From contig CAWGTM010000024.1 in the NCBI GenBank assembly GCA_963825445.1, positions 1 through 64,000 of the forward strand: DNA of 64,000 nucleotides, given 5' to 3'. This DNA is from Actinophytocola sp963825445 (GTDB taxonomy: Bacteria > Actinomycetota > Actinomycetes > Mycobacteriales > Pseudonocardiaceae). Both the position numbers and the translations under genes were made by a program. Positions 17,006-24,341 of this stretch are shown here, one piece after another (positions within the stretch are counted from its first letter, which is position 1; the number at the start of each line of letters is the position of its first letter). The notes under the pieces are model-generated. The model was not told the DNA's origin, did no database searches, and was given only the letters and a program-made list of their open reading frames with translations.

Positions 17006-17839
17006 ATGAGTGTCGTGTACGACTGCGCGCGGGAGCCGGACCGGGCCGACGGACTGGCGGCGGCCGCGAGCGCGGTGCGCGCCGGGCGGCTCGTGGTGGT
17101 GCCCACGGACACGGTGTACGGCATCGGCGCGGACGCGTTCTCCGCCACCGCCGTGCGTGCGCTGCTGAAGGCGAAGGACCGCGGCCCCGACATGCCGGTC
17201 GGCGTGCTGGTCGGGTCGTGGACGGCGGTCGACGGTCTGGTCCTGTCCGTGCCCCGGCCGGCGCGGGCGATCATCGAGGCGTTCTGGCCGGGTGACGTGT
17301 CGATCGTGCTGCCGCACGCGCCGTCGCTCGCCTGGGACCTCGGCCGCACGAGTGGCACGGTCATGCTGCGGATGCCGCTGCACCCGGTGGCCATCGAGTT
17401 GCTGCGTGAGGTCGGCCCGATGGCCGTGTCCAGCGCCAACCGCTCCGGTCGCCCGCCGGCTTCGACGGCCGAGGAGGCCCAGGAGCAGCTGGGCGACTCG
17501 GTGGCCATCTACCTCGACGGCGGGCCGTCGGGGGAGCCGGTGCCCTCGACCATCGTGGACCTGACGGGCGACGAGCCCGTGGTGCTGCGCGAGGGCGCGG
17601 TCAGCGTGGCCGCCGTCGCGGAGGCCGTGGGCACCGAGGTGCGCACGGCCGCTAGAACGTACGACTCGTGTCGAGACGGTACGACTCGCTGTCGACAACG
17701 TACGACTCGCGGGAAGGCACCCAGCGCATGGAGTCGATGGGCGGGCGCTCGTAGTCCGGGTCCTCGGGCTGACGGGGCGGGAACTCCAGCACGGGCGGGT
17801 CCACGTCCTCGTAGGCGACCTGCTCGAGCAGGTGGCTGA
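17006..17839 (+). CDS. L-threonylcarbamoyladenylate synthase (Sua5/YciO/YrdC family)
   Basis: Makes threonylcarbamoyl-AMP from threonine, bicarbonate and ATP for the t6A37 modification of ANN-decoding tRNAs. From the ATG at 17006: LVVVPTDTVYGIGADAFSAT, KAKDRGPDMPVGVLVG, FWPGDVSIVLP, and GPMAVSSANRSGRPPAST are the family blocks. The conserved domain ends near 17640 (VAAVAEAVGTEV). No stop follows; the frame reads through repeat family A and 130 bases antisense to ppk2 before stopping at 17839, giving an odd Arg-rich tail. Either an indel hides the real stop or the repeat has extended the protein. It keeps the prfA-prmC-tsaC order seen in mycobacteria. Confidence 0.88.
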   Translation: MSVVYDCAREPDRADGLAAAASAVRAGRLVVVPTDTVYGIGADAFSATAVRALLKAKDRGPDMPVGVLVGSWTAVDGLVLSVPRPARAIIEAFWPGDVSIVLPHAPSLAWDLGRTSGTVMLRMPLHPVAIELLREVGPMAVSSANRSGRPPASTAEEAQEQLGDSVAIYLDGGPSGEPVPSTIVDLTGDEPVVLREGAVSVAAVAEAVGTEVRTAARTYDSCRDGTTRCRQRTTRGKAPSAWSRWAGARSPGPRADGAGTPARAGPRPRRRPARAGG

Positions 17840-18485
17840 TGCAGTTGAGCCGCGCCTTCTTCTTCGAGTCGGCGTCCACCGACCACCAGGGCGAGTGGTC
17901 GGTGTCGGTGGCCGCGAACATGCGGTCCTTGGCCACCGAGTAGTCGAACCAGCGCCGCCGCGCCTCCAGGTCCATGGGCGAGATCTTCCACCGCTTGGTC
18001 CGGTCGGCCAGCCGCTCGTGGAACCGCTTCTCCTGCTCGTCGTCGCTCACCGAGAACCAGTACTTGACCAGCGTGATCCCCGACCGGATCAGCATGGCCT
18101 CGAACTCGGGCACCGACCGCAGGAACTCCTTGTACTCGACGTCGGTGCAGAAGCCCATCACGTGCTCGACCCCGGCGCGGTTGTACCAGGACCGGTCCAT
18201 CAGCACGATCTCCCCGGCGGCCGGCAGGTGCGCCACGTAGCGCTGGAAATACCACTGCGACTTCTCGCGCTCGGTGGGCGTGCCCAGCGCCACCACGCGA
18301 CACACCCGGGGATTCAGCGGCTCGATGATCCGTTTGATGACCCCGCCCTTGCCGGCCGCGTCGCGCCCCTCGAACAGCACGACCACCCGCAGGCCCTTCG
18401 CCTTGACCCAGTCCTGCAGTTTCACCAGCTCGAGCTGCAGTCGTGCCAGCTCGGACTCGTACTCGGCCTTCTTCAGCTTGGTCAC
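17652..18485 (-). CDS. ppk2: Polyphosphate kinase 2
   Basis: PPK2-family enzyme that transfers phosphate between polyphosphate and nucleotides. 277 residues from the GTG at 18485 (TKLKKAEYESELARLQLELV). Walker A is VLFEGRDAAGKGGVIKRI; the lid/Walker B region is EIVLMDRSWYNRAGVEHVMG; then ITLVKYWFSVSDDEQEKRF and PMDLEARRRWFDYSVAKDRM. The last 18 or so residues (SRESYVVDSESYRLDTSRTF) are encoded by repeat family A, so the repeat has become part of the reading frame. It is convergent with tsaC2 and divergent from glyA. Confidence 0.92.
   Translation of the reverse strand: MTKLKKAEYESELARLQLELVKLQDWVKAKGLRVVVLFEGRDAAGKGGVIKRIIEPLNPRVCRVVALGTPTEREKSQWYFQRYVAHLPAAGEIVLMDRSWYNRAGVEHVMGFCTDVEYKEFLRSVPEFEAMLIRSGITLVKYWFSVSDDEQEKRFHERLADRTKRWKISPMDLEARRRWFDYSVAKDRMFAATDTDHSPWWSVDADSKKKARLNCISHLLEQVAYEDVDPPVLEFPPRQPEDPDYERPPIDSMRWVPSRESYVVDSESYRLDTSRTF
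17659..17708. repeat. Family A 21-bp tandem repeat, second copy
   Basis: GTACGACTC (the complement of GAGTCGTAC) occurs at 17659, 17679 and 17700, spacing 20 and 21 bp. The unit between the last two matches the middle unit of the 15282 copy over about 20 bases. It overlaps the 3' end of ppk2 and the readthrough tail of the tsaC-type gene. Confidence 0.85.
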
Positions 18486-18549
18486 TCCAGCACCGTAGTC
18501 CGCGAGCGGTAGCCTGGCTCCACAAACAGCGCCGAGGAGTGACCACAGC

Positions 18550-19803
18550 GTGGAAACGCCGTTCTGGGGCCCGGACTTCGATGCCCTGGCCAGCACGGAT
18601 CCCGAGATCGCCGACGTCGTGCTCGGTGAGCTGACGCGCCTTCGTGGCGGCCTGCAGCTGATCGCCAGCGAGAACCTGGCCAGCCCGGCCGTCCTGGCCG
18701 CGCTCGGTTCGACGCTGTCGAACAAGTACGCCAACGGCTACCCGGGCAGGCGCCACTACAGCGGCTGCGACCAGGTCGACGCGGCCGAGGAGATCGGCAT
18801 CGCCCGCGCGAAGGAGCTGTTCGGCGCCGACCACGCCAACCTCCAGCCGTACTCCGGCAGCAGCGCGAACCTGGCGGCCTACGCGGCGTTCTGCGAGCCC
18901 GGCGACGTCGTGCTCACCATGGACCTCACCCAGGGCGGCCACCTCACCCACGGCTCCAAGGTCAACTTCTCGGGTCAGTGGTTCGAGCCGGTGTTCTACG
19001 GCGTGGTGTCCGACACCGAGCTGATCGACTACGACCAGGTCCGCGAACTCGCGCTGACCCACCGGCCCCGCATGATCATCGCGGGGGCGTCGGCGTACTC
19101 ACGGCTGATCGACTTCGAGGCGTTCCGGTCGGTGGCAGACGAGGTCGGCGCCATCCTCATGGTCGACGCCGCGCACCTCATCGGCCTGGTGGCCGGCAAG
19201 GTGATCCCGTCGCCCGTGCCGTTCGCCGACGTGGTCACGCTCAGCACGCACAAGGTGTTGCGCGGTCCGAGAGGCGGCATGATCCTGTGCCGCGAGGAGC
19301 ACGCGCGCGCCATCGACAAGGCCGTGTTCCCGTTCACCCAGGGGAGCCCGCTCATGCACGCGGTGGCCGCCAAGGCCGTCGCGCTGGGCGAGGCCGCGAC
19401 ACCGGAGTACGAGGGCTACGCCCGCCAGGTGGTCGCCAACTCGGCCGCACTCGCGAAAGGCCTTGAGGCGGAAGGGATGCGGGCCGTCTCGGGCGGCACC
19501 GACACCCACCTCGCGATGCTCGACGTCCGTCCACTCGGGACGAACGGTGCCGAGGTGGAGCGCCGCTGTGCGGCCGCCGGGATCATGCTGGACAAGAGCG
19601 TCATCCCGTTCGACGCGGCCCCGCCCGCCGCGCCGGCCGGCATCCGGGTCGGCACGCCGACCGTGACCACCCAGGGCATGACCGAGCCCGACATGGCCGA
19701 GATCGCCAGACTGATCGGTCGCGCGGTACACGACGATTCCGGCGATCTCGCGGACGAGGTCGCCCGCCTGACCGCCGCCTTCCCCGCGTACCCACGGAGT
19801 TAG
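18550..19803 (+). CDS. glyA: Serine hydroxymethyltransferase
   Basis: PLP enzyme that interconverts serine and glycine and feeds one-carbon units to tetrahydrofolate. 417 residues from the GTG at 18550. Blocks seen: LQLIASENLASPAVLAALGS, NKYANGYPGRRHYSGCDQVD, LQPYSGSSANLAAYAAF and the PLP-lysine motif LSTHKVLRGPRGGMILC (most SHMTs have TTHKTLRGPRGG, so two flanking residues differ). The C-terminal domain includes SGGTDTHLAMLDVRPLGTNG and IRVGTPTVTTQGM. wecA follows after three bases, so they are probably co-transcribed. This gene is not at this spot in mycobacteria. Confidence 0.95.
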   Translation: METPFWGPDFDALASTDPEIADVVLGELTRLRGGLQLIASENLASPAVLAALGSTLSNKYANGYPGRRHYSGCDQVDAAEEIGIARAKELFGADHANLQPYSGSSANLAAYAAFCEPGDVVLTMDLTQGGHLTHGSKVNFSGQWFEPVFYGVVSDTELIDYDQVRELALTHRPRMIIAGASAYSRLIDFEAFRSVADEVGAILMVDAAHLIGLVAGKVIPSPVPFADVVTLSTHKVLRGPRGGMILCREEHARAIDKAVFPFTQGSPLMHAVAAKAVALGEAATPEYEGYARQVVANSAALAKGLEAEGMRAVSGGTDTHLAMLDVRPLGTNGAEVERRCAAAGIMLDKSVIPFDAAPPAAPAGIRVGTPTVTTQGMTEPDMAEIARLIGRAVHDDSGDLADEVARLTAAFPAYPRS

Positions 19804-19806
19804 CCC

Positions 19807-20955
19807 GTGGATCTCGCGCAGAGCTTCCAACCGGCCGGGTTGCCCATCCGGGAGTACCTCCTGGTCGGGTTGACGGCCGCCGTGCTGACGTTCCTGTTCA
19901 CCGGCCTGGTCCGCAAGTTCGCGTTGCGCTGGGGTGCGGTGGCCCACCCGCGCAAGCGCGACGTGCACACCGTGCCGATCCCTCGGCTCGGCGGCCTCGC
20001 CATGTACCTGGGCGTCTGCGGCGGCATGCTGCTCGCCCACCAGCTGCCCGTGCTGCGCCGCGGCTTCGAGTACACGCTCGACCCGGTGGCCGTGCTCATC
20101 GGCGGCGGGCTGATCATGCTGATCGGGATGCTCGACGACCGCTACGAGCTGGACTCGATCACCAAGCTCGCCGGGCAGACCACCTGTGCGGGCATCCTCG
20201 TGCTGTTCGGTCTGCAGTGGATCGTCCAGTGGGTGCCGTGGGGCGGCTCCGACGGCGTCAACGGCACCGTCCTGATCCTCGACCAGAACCAGGGCACGCT
20301 CATCACCGTGCTGCTCGTGGTCACCATGGTCAACGCCATGAACTTCGTCGACGGGCTCGACGGGCTGGCCGCCGGGATCGGGCTGATCTCCGCGTCCGCC
20401 ACGCTCGCGTTCTCGCTGCACCTGCTCGACCAGTCCGGCGGTGACGTGAACAACTACGCCCCCGCGCTGATCGCGGCCACGCTCGCCGGCGCCTGCCTCG
20501 GCTTCCTGCCCCACAACTTCCAGCCGGCCAAGATCTTCATGGGCGACTCGGGGTCCATGCTCATCGGGCTGATGCTGGCCGCCTCGATCACGTCCGCGTC
20601 CGGCCGCGTGCCCCAGCTCGGGCAGAGCGAGACGATCGCGTTGCTCTCGCCGGTGGTCGTGGTGGCGGCCGTGCTGTTCGTGCCGCTGCTCGACCTGCTG
20701 ATGGCCATCGTGCGGCGTACCCGCAAGGGCCTCTCGCCGTTCCACGCCGACAAGATGCACCTGCACCACCGGCTGCTGGAGCTGGGCCACTCCCAGCGCC
20801 GGGCCGTGCTGCTCATCTACTTGTGGGCCGCGCTGCTGGCGTTCGGCGCGGTCGCGCTGACCCTGTTCAACGTGTTGGCCGTGGCCTGGGGGGTCGGTAT
20901 CGGCCTCCTGATCGCACTGATCGTCTCGGTGGTCCCTAGACTCAGGACACGATGA
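19807..20955 (+). CDS. wecA: Undecaprenyl-phosphate GlcNAc-1-phosphate transferase
   Basis: Polytopic membrane enzyme that transfers GlcNAc-1-P from UDP-GlcNAc to decaprenyl/undecaprenyl phosphate, starting arabinogalactan or other wall-polymer linkers. 382 residues. Conserved cytoplasmic motifs: RKRDVHTVPIPRLGGLAMY, MLIGMLDDRYELDSITKLAG (Mg-binding DD), MVNAMNFVDGLDGLAAG, KIFMGDSGSMLIGLM and the His-rich loop PFHADKMHLHHRLLELGHS. About eleven hydrophobic helices lie between. Its stop overlaps the ATG of atpI (ATGA), linking it to the ATP synthase genes as in Mycobacterium (Rv1302). Confidence 0.94.
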   Translation: MDLAQSFQPAGLPIREYLLVGLTAAVLTFLFTGLVRKFALRWGAVAHPRKRDVHTVPIPRLGGLAMYLGVCGGMLLAHQLPVLRRGFEYTLDPVAVLIGGGLIMLIGMLDDRYELDSITKLAGQTTCAGILVLFGLQWIVQWVPWGGSDGVNGTVLILDQNQGTLITVLLVVTMVNAMNFVDGLDGLAAGIGLISASATLAFSLHLLDQSGGDVNNYAPALIAATLAGACLGFLPHNFQPAKIFMGDSGSMLIGLMLAASITSASGRVPQLGQSETIALLSPVVVVAAVLFVPLLDLLMAIVRRTRKGLSPFHADKMHLHHRLLELGHSQRRAVLLIYLWAALLAFGAVALTLFNVLAVAWGVGIGLLIALIVSVVPRLRTR

Positions 20956-21446
20956 GTACAGAAAAGACGGAGGGCGGCGACACTCTCGCCGACGACCTCG
21001 GCCTCGACACGGACCAGCCGAAGACGCACGGTGAGTCGGTGGTCCGGCTGGCCGATGCCAACCTGAAGCACGCGCTGTGGCCGGGTGTGGCCACCGTCGT
21101 GATCGGCATCGCCGCGAGCGCGGTGTTCGCCGGTCTGGAAGGCGCGCTCGGCGCGCTCGTGGGCGGACTTGTGGCGTTCGCCTCGTCGCTCGCCACGCTG
21201 TGGCTGATGCGCAAGACGTCCCACCTGCCGCCGATCATGGTCATGGCCGCGGCGCTCGGTGGGTTCGCCGGCAAGATGGTGCTGCTGCTGGTCGTGATGA
21301 CGCTCGTGCGCCCGATCTCCTGGCTCCACACCGAGTCCCTGGCGTACACGATGCTCGCCACGGTGATCGTCTGGGCGGCCATGGAGACGGTCGCGTTCCG
21401 CAAGACCAAGATCCCCACCTTGGTGATCGAGGCCAAGGAACAGTAG
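20952..21446 (+). CDS. ATP synthase-associated membrane protein (AtpI-like)
   Basis: 164 residues. A hydrophilic acidic N-terminus is followed by four helices (GVATVVIGIAASAVFAGLEG; ALVGGLVAFASSLATLWLM; MVMAAALGGFAGKMVLLLVV; AYTMLATVIVWAAMETVAF). Position between wecA and atpB, and size, match the actinobacterial AtpI-like protein (the Rv1303 place), thought to assist assembly of the c-ring. Sequence similarity to classical AtpI is weak by eye, so the role is inferred mostly from context. Confidence 0.75.
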   Translation: MSTEKTEGGDTLADDLGLDTDQPKTHGESVVRLADANLKHALWPGVATVVIGIAASAVFAGLEGALGALVGGLVAFASSLATLWLMRKTSHLPPIMVMAAALGGFAGKMVLLLVVMTLVRPISWLHTESLAYTMLATVIVWAAMETVAFRKTKIPTLVIEAKEQ

Positions 21447-21689
21447 ATCTTGCGATGATCGTCACAAAGCTGTTCGACGGACGATCACCGCAGGCCAGGC
21501 TTAAGTAGTACGCGCGTCCGGGAAGCCCGAGAGCGGCTGATATGGTGCGCGCAGGGCCACGGGGCACCCCTCATGAGCAGGGGCGCCGCTGCTGAGTGCC
21601 CAAAGTTGCTGAGGTACGTTAAGTCCTGATCGTGACGATTCCCCCGGCGGTGTGCGCGCCGGCCGGGAGAACCGGAAGGAGCCCCCAAG
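21447..21689 (+). promoter_or_regulatory. Leader region before atpB
   Basis: 243 bases without a gene. The end of it carries GGAAGGAG (RBS) seven bases before the TTG start of atpB. GGGGCACCCC-type and GGGGC/GCCGC pairings are possible near 21558-21590. It probably holds the main promoter of the atp genes, but I cannot pick the -35/-10 with confidence. GATGATCGTC near 21455 and GACGATCA near 21479 form a loose inverted pair. Confidence 0.35.
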
Positions 21690-22472
21690 TTGCGGGCGCT
21701 GTGGCTAGCAGACGGCGAGGAGTTCGTTCCCCCAGGGCCGGAGGCTTTCGAGCTGCCGCCGATCTTCTGGGAGGTCACCAAGCCGATGGTGCTGATCGTT
21801 CTGTCGATCGGCATCATCATGGCGTTCTTCCTCGCCGCTTCGCGGAACATGAAGATCGTCCCCTCGAAGTTCCAGTACATCGCCGAGTCCATCTACGACT
21901 TCGGCCGGAACAACATCGCGCGGGAACAGATCGGCTCGAAGGACTTCATGCCCTACGTGCCGCTCATCGTTTCGCTGTTCACCTTCGTACTGGTGAACAA
22001 CATCTTCGGCATCATCCCGATCATCCAGTTCCCGAGCATGTCGCACATCGGTTTCCCGATCGCGCTGTCGGTGCTGATCATCTACCCGCTGTACCACTTC
22101 GTCGGCTTCCGCCGCCACGGCTTCACCGGCTATCTCAAGCACCAGCTGATGCCGCCGGGTGTGCCGGGACCGATCTACGTGCTGCTCGTGCCGATCGAGA
22201 TCTTCACCAAGTTCATCATGAACCCGATCACGCACGGGCTCCGGGTGTTCGCGGCCATGTTCGCAGGCCACCTGATCCTTCTGCTGTTCACCCTGGGCGG
22301 GGAATTCCTCCTGCTCCACGGTGGCGGCCTGCTGCACGGCGTGTCGGTCTTCGCCTTCGCGTTCGCCATCGCCATGACCTTCCTCGAAGCGCTGATCATG
22401 GTTTTGCAGGCATACATCTTCGCTCTGCTCGCCGCCCACTACATCGGCGGCGCGCTGGCTGAGGACCACTGA
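21690..22472 (+). CDS. atpB: ATP synthase F0 subunit a
   Basis: Membrane stator that forms the proton half-channels against the c-ring. 260 residues. Starts at a TTG at 21690 (RALWLADGEEFVPPGPEAFE) seven bases after GGAAGGAG. The essential arginine is in NPITHGLRVFAAMFAGHLIL, with PIEIFTKFIMNPI and the C-terminal LEALIMVLQAYIFALLAAHY helix. The length and motif set are typical of actinobacterial subunit a. First gene of the F1F0 structural cluster. Confidence 0.96.
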   Translation: MRALWLADGEEFVPPGPEAFELPPIFWEVTKPMVLIVLSIGIIMAFFLAASRNMKIVPSKFQYIAESIYDFGRNNIAREQIGSKDFMPYVPLIVSLFTFVLVNNIFGIIPIIQFPSMSHIGFPIALSVLIIYPLYHFVGFRRHGFTGYLKHQLMPPGVPGPIYVLLVPIEIFTKFIMNPITHGLRVFAAMFAGHLILLLFTLGGEFLLLHGGGLLHGVSVFAFAFAIAMTFLEALIMVLQAYIFALLAAHYIGGALAEDH

Positions 22473-22536
22473 GAGAAATCACAGACGCACCCGATCCGCG
22501 CACCTGCGGACCGAGTTTGAAAGGGAAAGAACCACA

Positions 22537-22791
22537 GTGAGCAACCTTCTTCTTGCCCAGGATGCGTTCAACACGAACCCCGGCCTGGCGCTCATCGGTT
22601 ACGGCCTCGGCGCGATCGGCCCCGGTATCGGCGTGGGTCTGATCTTCGCGGCCGTCATCAACGGCACCGCCCGCCAGCCTGAGGCCCAGGGCAAGCTGAT
22701 GAACATCGCGTGGCAGACCTTCGTGCTGGTCGAGGTGCTCGCCCTGATCGGCATGGTGCTCTTCTTCATCGCGTCCGGCGGCGGCGAATAA
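22537..22791 (+). CDS. atpE: ATP synthase F0 subunit c
   Basis: Proton-binding rotor subunit of 84 residues from the GTG at 22537. Two helices: GLALIGYGLGAIGPGIGVGL and WQTFVLVEVLALIGMVLFF, joined by the polar NGTARQPEAQGKL loop that contacts gamma/epsilon. The proton-carrying Glu is in FVLVEVLALIG. The Gly-rich first helix is normal. Perfect spacing to atpF (25 bases). Confidence 0.97.
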   Translation: MSNLLLAQDAFNTNPGLALIGYGLGAIGPGIGVGLIFAAVINGTARQPEAQGKLMNIAWQTFVLVEVLALIGMVLFFIASGGGE

Positions 22792-22816
22792 TTCCCAGAT
22801 TGAGGGAGAGTTCACC

Positions 22817-23362
22817 ATGAAAAGCACTGAAACCGTGCTTGCCGCGGAACTCGGTCCGGTCATGCCCCATCTGGGCGAGGTCATCCTCGGCCTGGTCGCC
22901 TTCCTGCTTCTGTTGTGGGTCCTGACGAAGTTCGCCCTCCCGAAGTTCGAGGAGGCGTACAAGGCCCGCACCGAGAAGATCGAGGGCGGCATCAAGCAGG
23001 CCGAAGAGGCCCAGGCCAAGGCGGAGGAGGCGCTGCAGCAGTACACGGCGCAGCTCGCCGAGGCCCGTGCCGAGTCGGCCCGGATCCGGGACGACGCCCG
23101 GCTGGAAGCGGAGCAGATCAAGGAAGAGCTCCGTGCCCAGGCCCAGGAGGAGGCCGCGCGCATCGTGGCCCAGGGCCAGGCCCAGCTCGAGGCGCAGCGG
23201 TCCCAGATCGTCGCCGAACTGCGCGCCGACCTCGGTCGCCACGCGGTCGCGTTGGCCAGCAAGGTGGTCGGCGAGTCCCTTGAGGACGATGCCCGCCGCC
23301 GGGGCACGGTCGACCGGTTCCTCGACGACCTCGACGCTGTGTCGGCGCCGGCCCAGAACTAG
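22817..23362 (+). CDS. atpF: ATP synthase F0 subunit b
   Basis: Peripheral stalk subunit of 181 residues. One N-terminal helix crosses the membrane (HLGEVILGLVAFLLLLWVLT), followed by a long charged coiled coil (KQAEEAQAKAEEALQQYTAQ and similar) that runs up to F1. It is a separate protein here, not fused to delta as with the second b subunit of mycobacteria. Eight bases separate it from atpH. Confidence 0.96.
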   Translation: MKSTETVLAAELGPVMPHLGEVILGLVAFLLLLWVLTKFALPKFEEAYKARTEKIEGGIKQAEEAQAKAEEALQQYTAQLAEARAESARIRDDARLEAEQIKEELRAQAQEEAARIVAQGQAQLEAQRSQIVAELRADLGRHAVALASKVVGESLEDDARRRGTVDRFLDDLDAVSAPAQN

Positions 23363-23370
23363 GACTCGCC

Positions 23371-24288
23371 ATGACATTCCATGCCGCTAGCCGCGAAGCC
23401 CTCGCCGCCGCCGAGCTGAAGTTGCTCGACGTGCTCGGTGGTGCGGGTGCCCCCGCGTCCAAGCCCGCCAGGGCACGGTCCACAAAGGCCGCGTCCACCG
23501 CCGCGTCCACAAAGGCCACACCGAAGGCCGCACCGAAGGCCACCGGTGGCACCGACCAGCTCGGCGACGAGCTGTTCGGCGTCGTCCGGCTGCTGGACGC
23601 CGAGGTCGGGCTGCGTCGTGCGCTCGGAGACTCGTCGGCCGCCCCGGAGCGTCGGGAGCAGCTGCTCTCCGGCCTGCTGTCCGGCAAGGTCAGCGACCAG
23701 GCGCTCGAGGTGCTCGCCACCACGGTGCGGGCCCGCTGGTCCACGCCGCGCGAGCTGGTGGACGGGATCGACCAGCTCGGTCGCACCGCGCTGCTGGTGC
23801 GTGCGGAGCGGGACGGTCGGCTGGACGCCGTCGAGGACGAGCTGTTCCGGTTCGGCCGGATCGTCGCGGGGGACACCCGACTGGAGCAGGCCCTGACCGA
23901 CCGGGCCGCCCCGAACGAGGCCAAGGCGGAACTGGTTCGCACCCTCATCGGGAACCAGGCGGAGGATGTCACCGTTCGTCTGATCGAGCAGCTGGTGCTG
24001 GCGCCGCAGGGCCGGGCGCTGGTCGTCGGGCTCGGTGAGCTGGCCGCGGAGGCGGCCAAGCGTCGGGAACGGTCGGTGGCCTTCGTGGTCTCCGCCGGCC
24101 CCCTCACCGAGCAGCAGCAGGAGCGGCTCGCCGCCACGCTGCACCGGATCTACGCGCGCCCCATCGCGCTGCACGTCGAGGTCGACCCGAGCATTCAGGG
24201 CGGCCTGGTCATCAAGGTCGGTGACGAGGTCATCGACGGCAGTGCCACCGGACGGATCGACGATCTGCGTCGCCGCCTCGCCGGCTGA
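23371..24288 (+). CDS. atpH: ATP synthase F1 subunit delta with Ala/Lys-rich insert
   Basis: Connects the b stalk to the top of F1. 305 residues, some 35 longer than usual for actinomycetes. MTFHAASREALAAAELKLLD is the normal start, but residues about 24-61 are a low-complexity insert (ASKPARARSTKAASTAAST, then KATPKAAPKATGG), after which the normal domain resumes at DQLGDELFGVVRLLDAEVG. The C-terminal block IQGGLVIKVGDEVIDGSATG is standard. The insert lies between the first helices of the N-terminal domain, which binds the alpha subunit N-termini. Its Ala/Lys/Pro repeats (STKA, TPKAAPKA) look like a histone H1 tail. The rest of the frame is intact. Confidence 0.94.
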   Translation: MTFHAASREALAAAELKLLDVLGGAGAPASKPARARSTKAASTAASTKATPKAAPKATGGTDQLGDELFGVVRLLDAEVGLRRALGDSSAAPERREQLLSGLLSGKVSDQALEVLATTVRARWSTPRELVDGIDQLGRTALLVRAERDGRLDAVEDELFRFGRIVAGDTRLEQALTDRAAPNEAKAELVRTLIGNQAEDVTVRLIEQLVLAPQGRALVVGLGELAAEAAKRRERSVAFVVSAGPLTEQQQERLAATLHRIYARPIALHVEVDPSIQGGLVIKVGDEVIDGSATGRIDDLRRRLAG

Positions 24289-24341
24289 ACGGCACCTGGA
24301 CCCTTGACACAGAAGTACAAGACGGTAGGAGCGGGAACGAC

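Noticed and set aside
22817..24288. Fused b-delta subunit as in mycobacteria
   Set aside because: atpF and atpH are separate frames with a stop and eight bases between; the long delta is due to a low-complexity insert.
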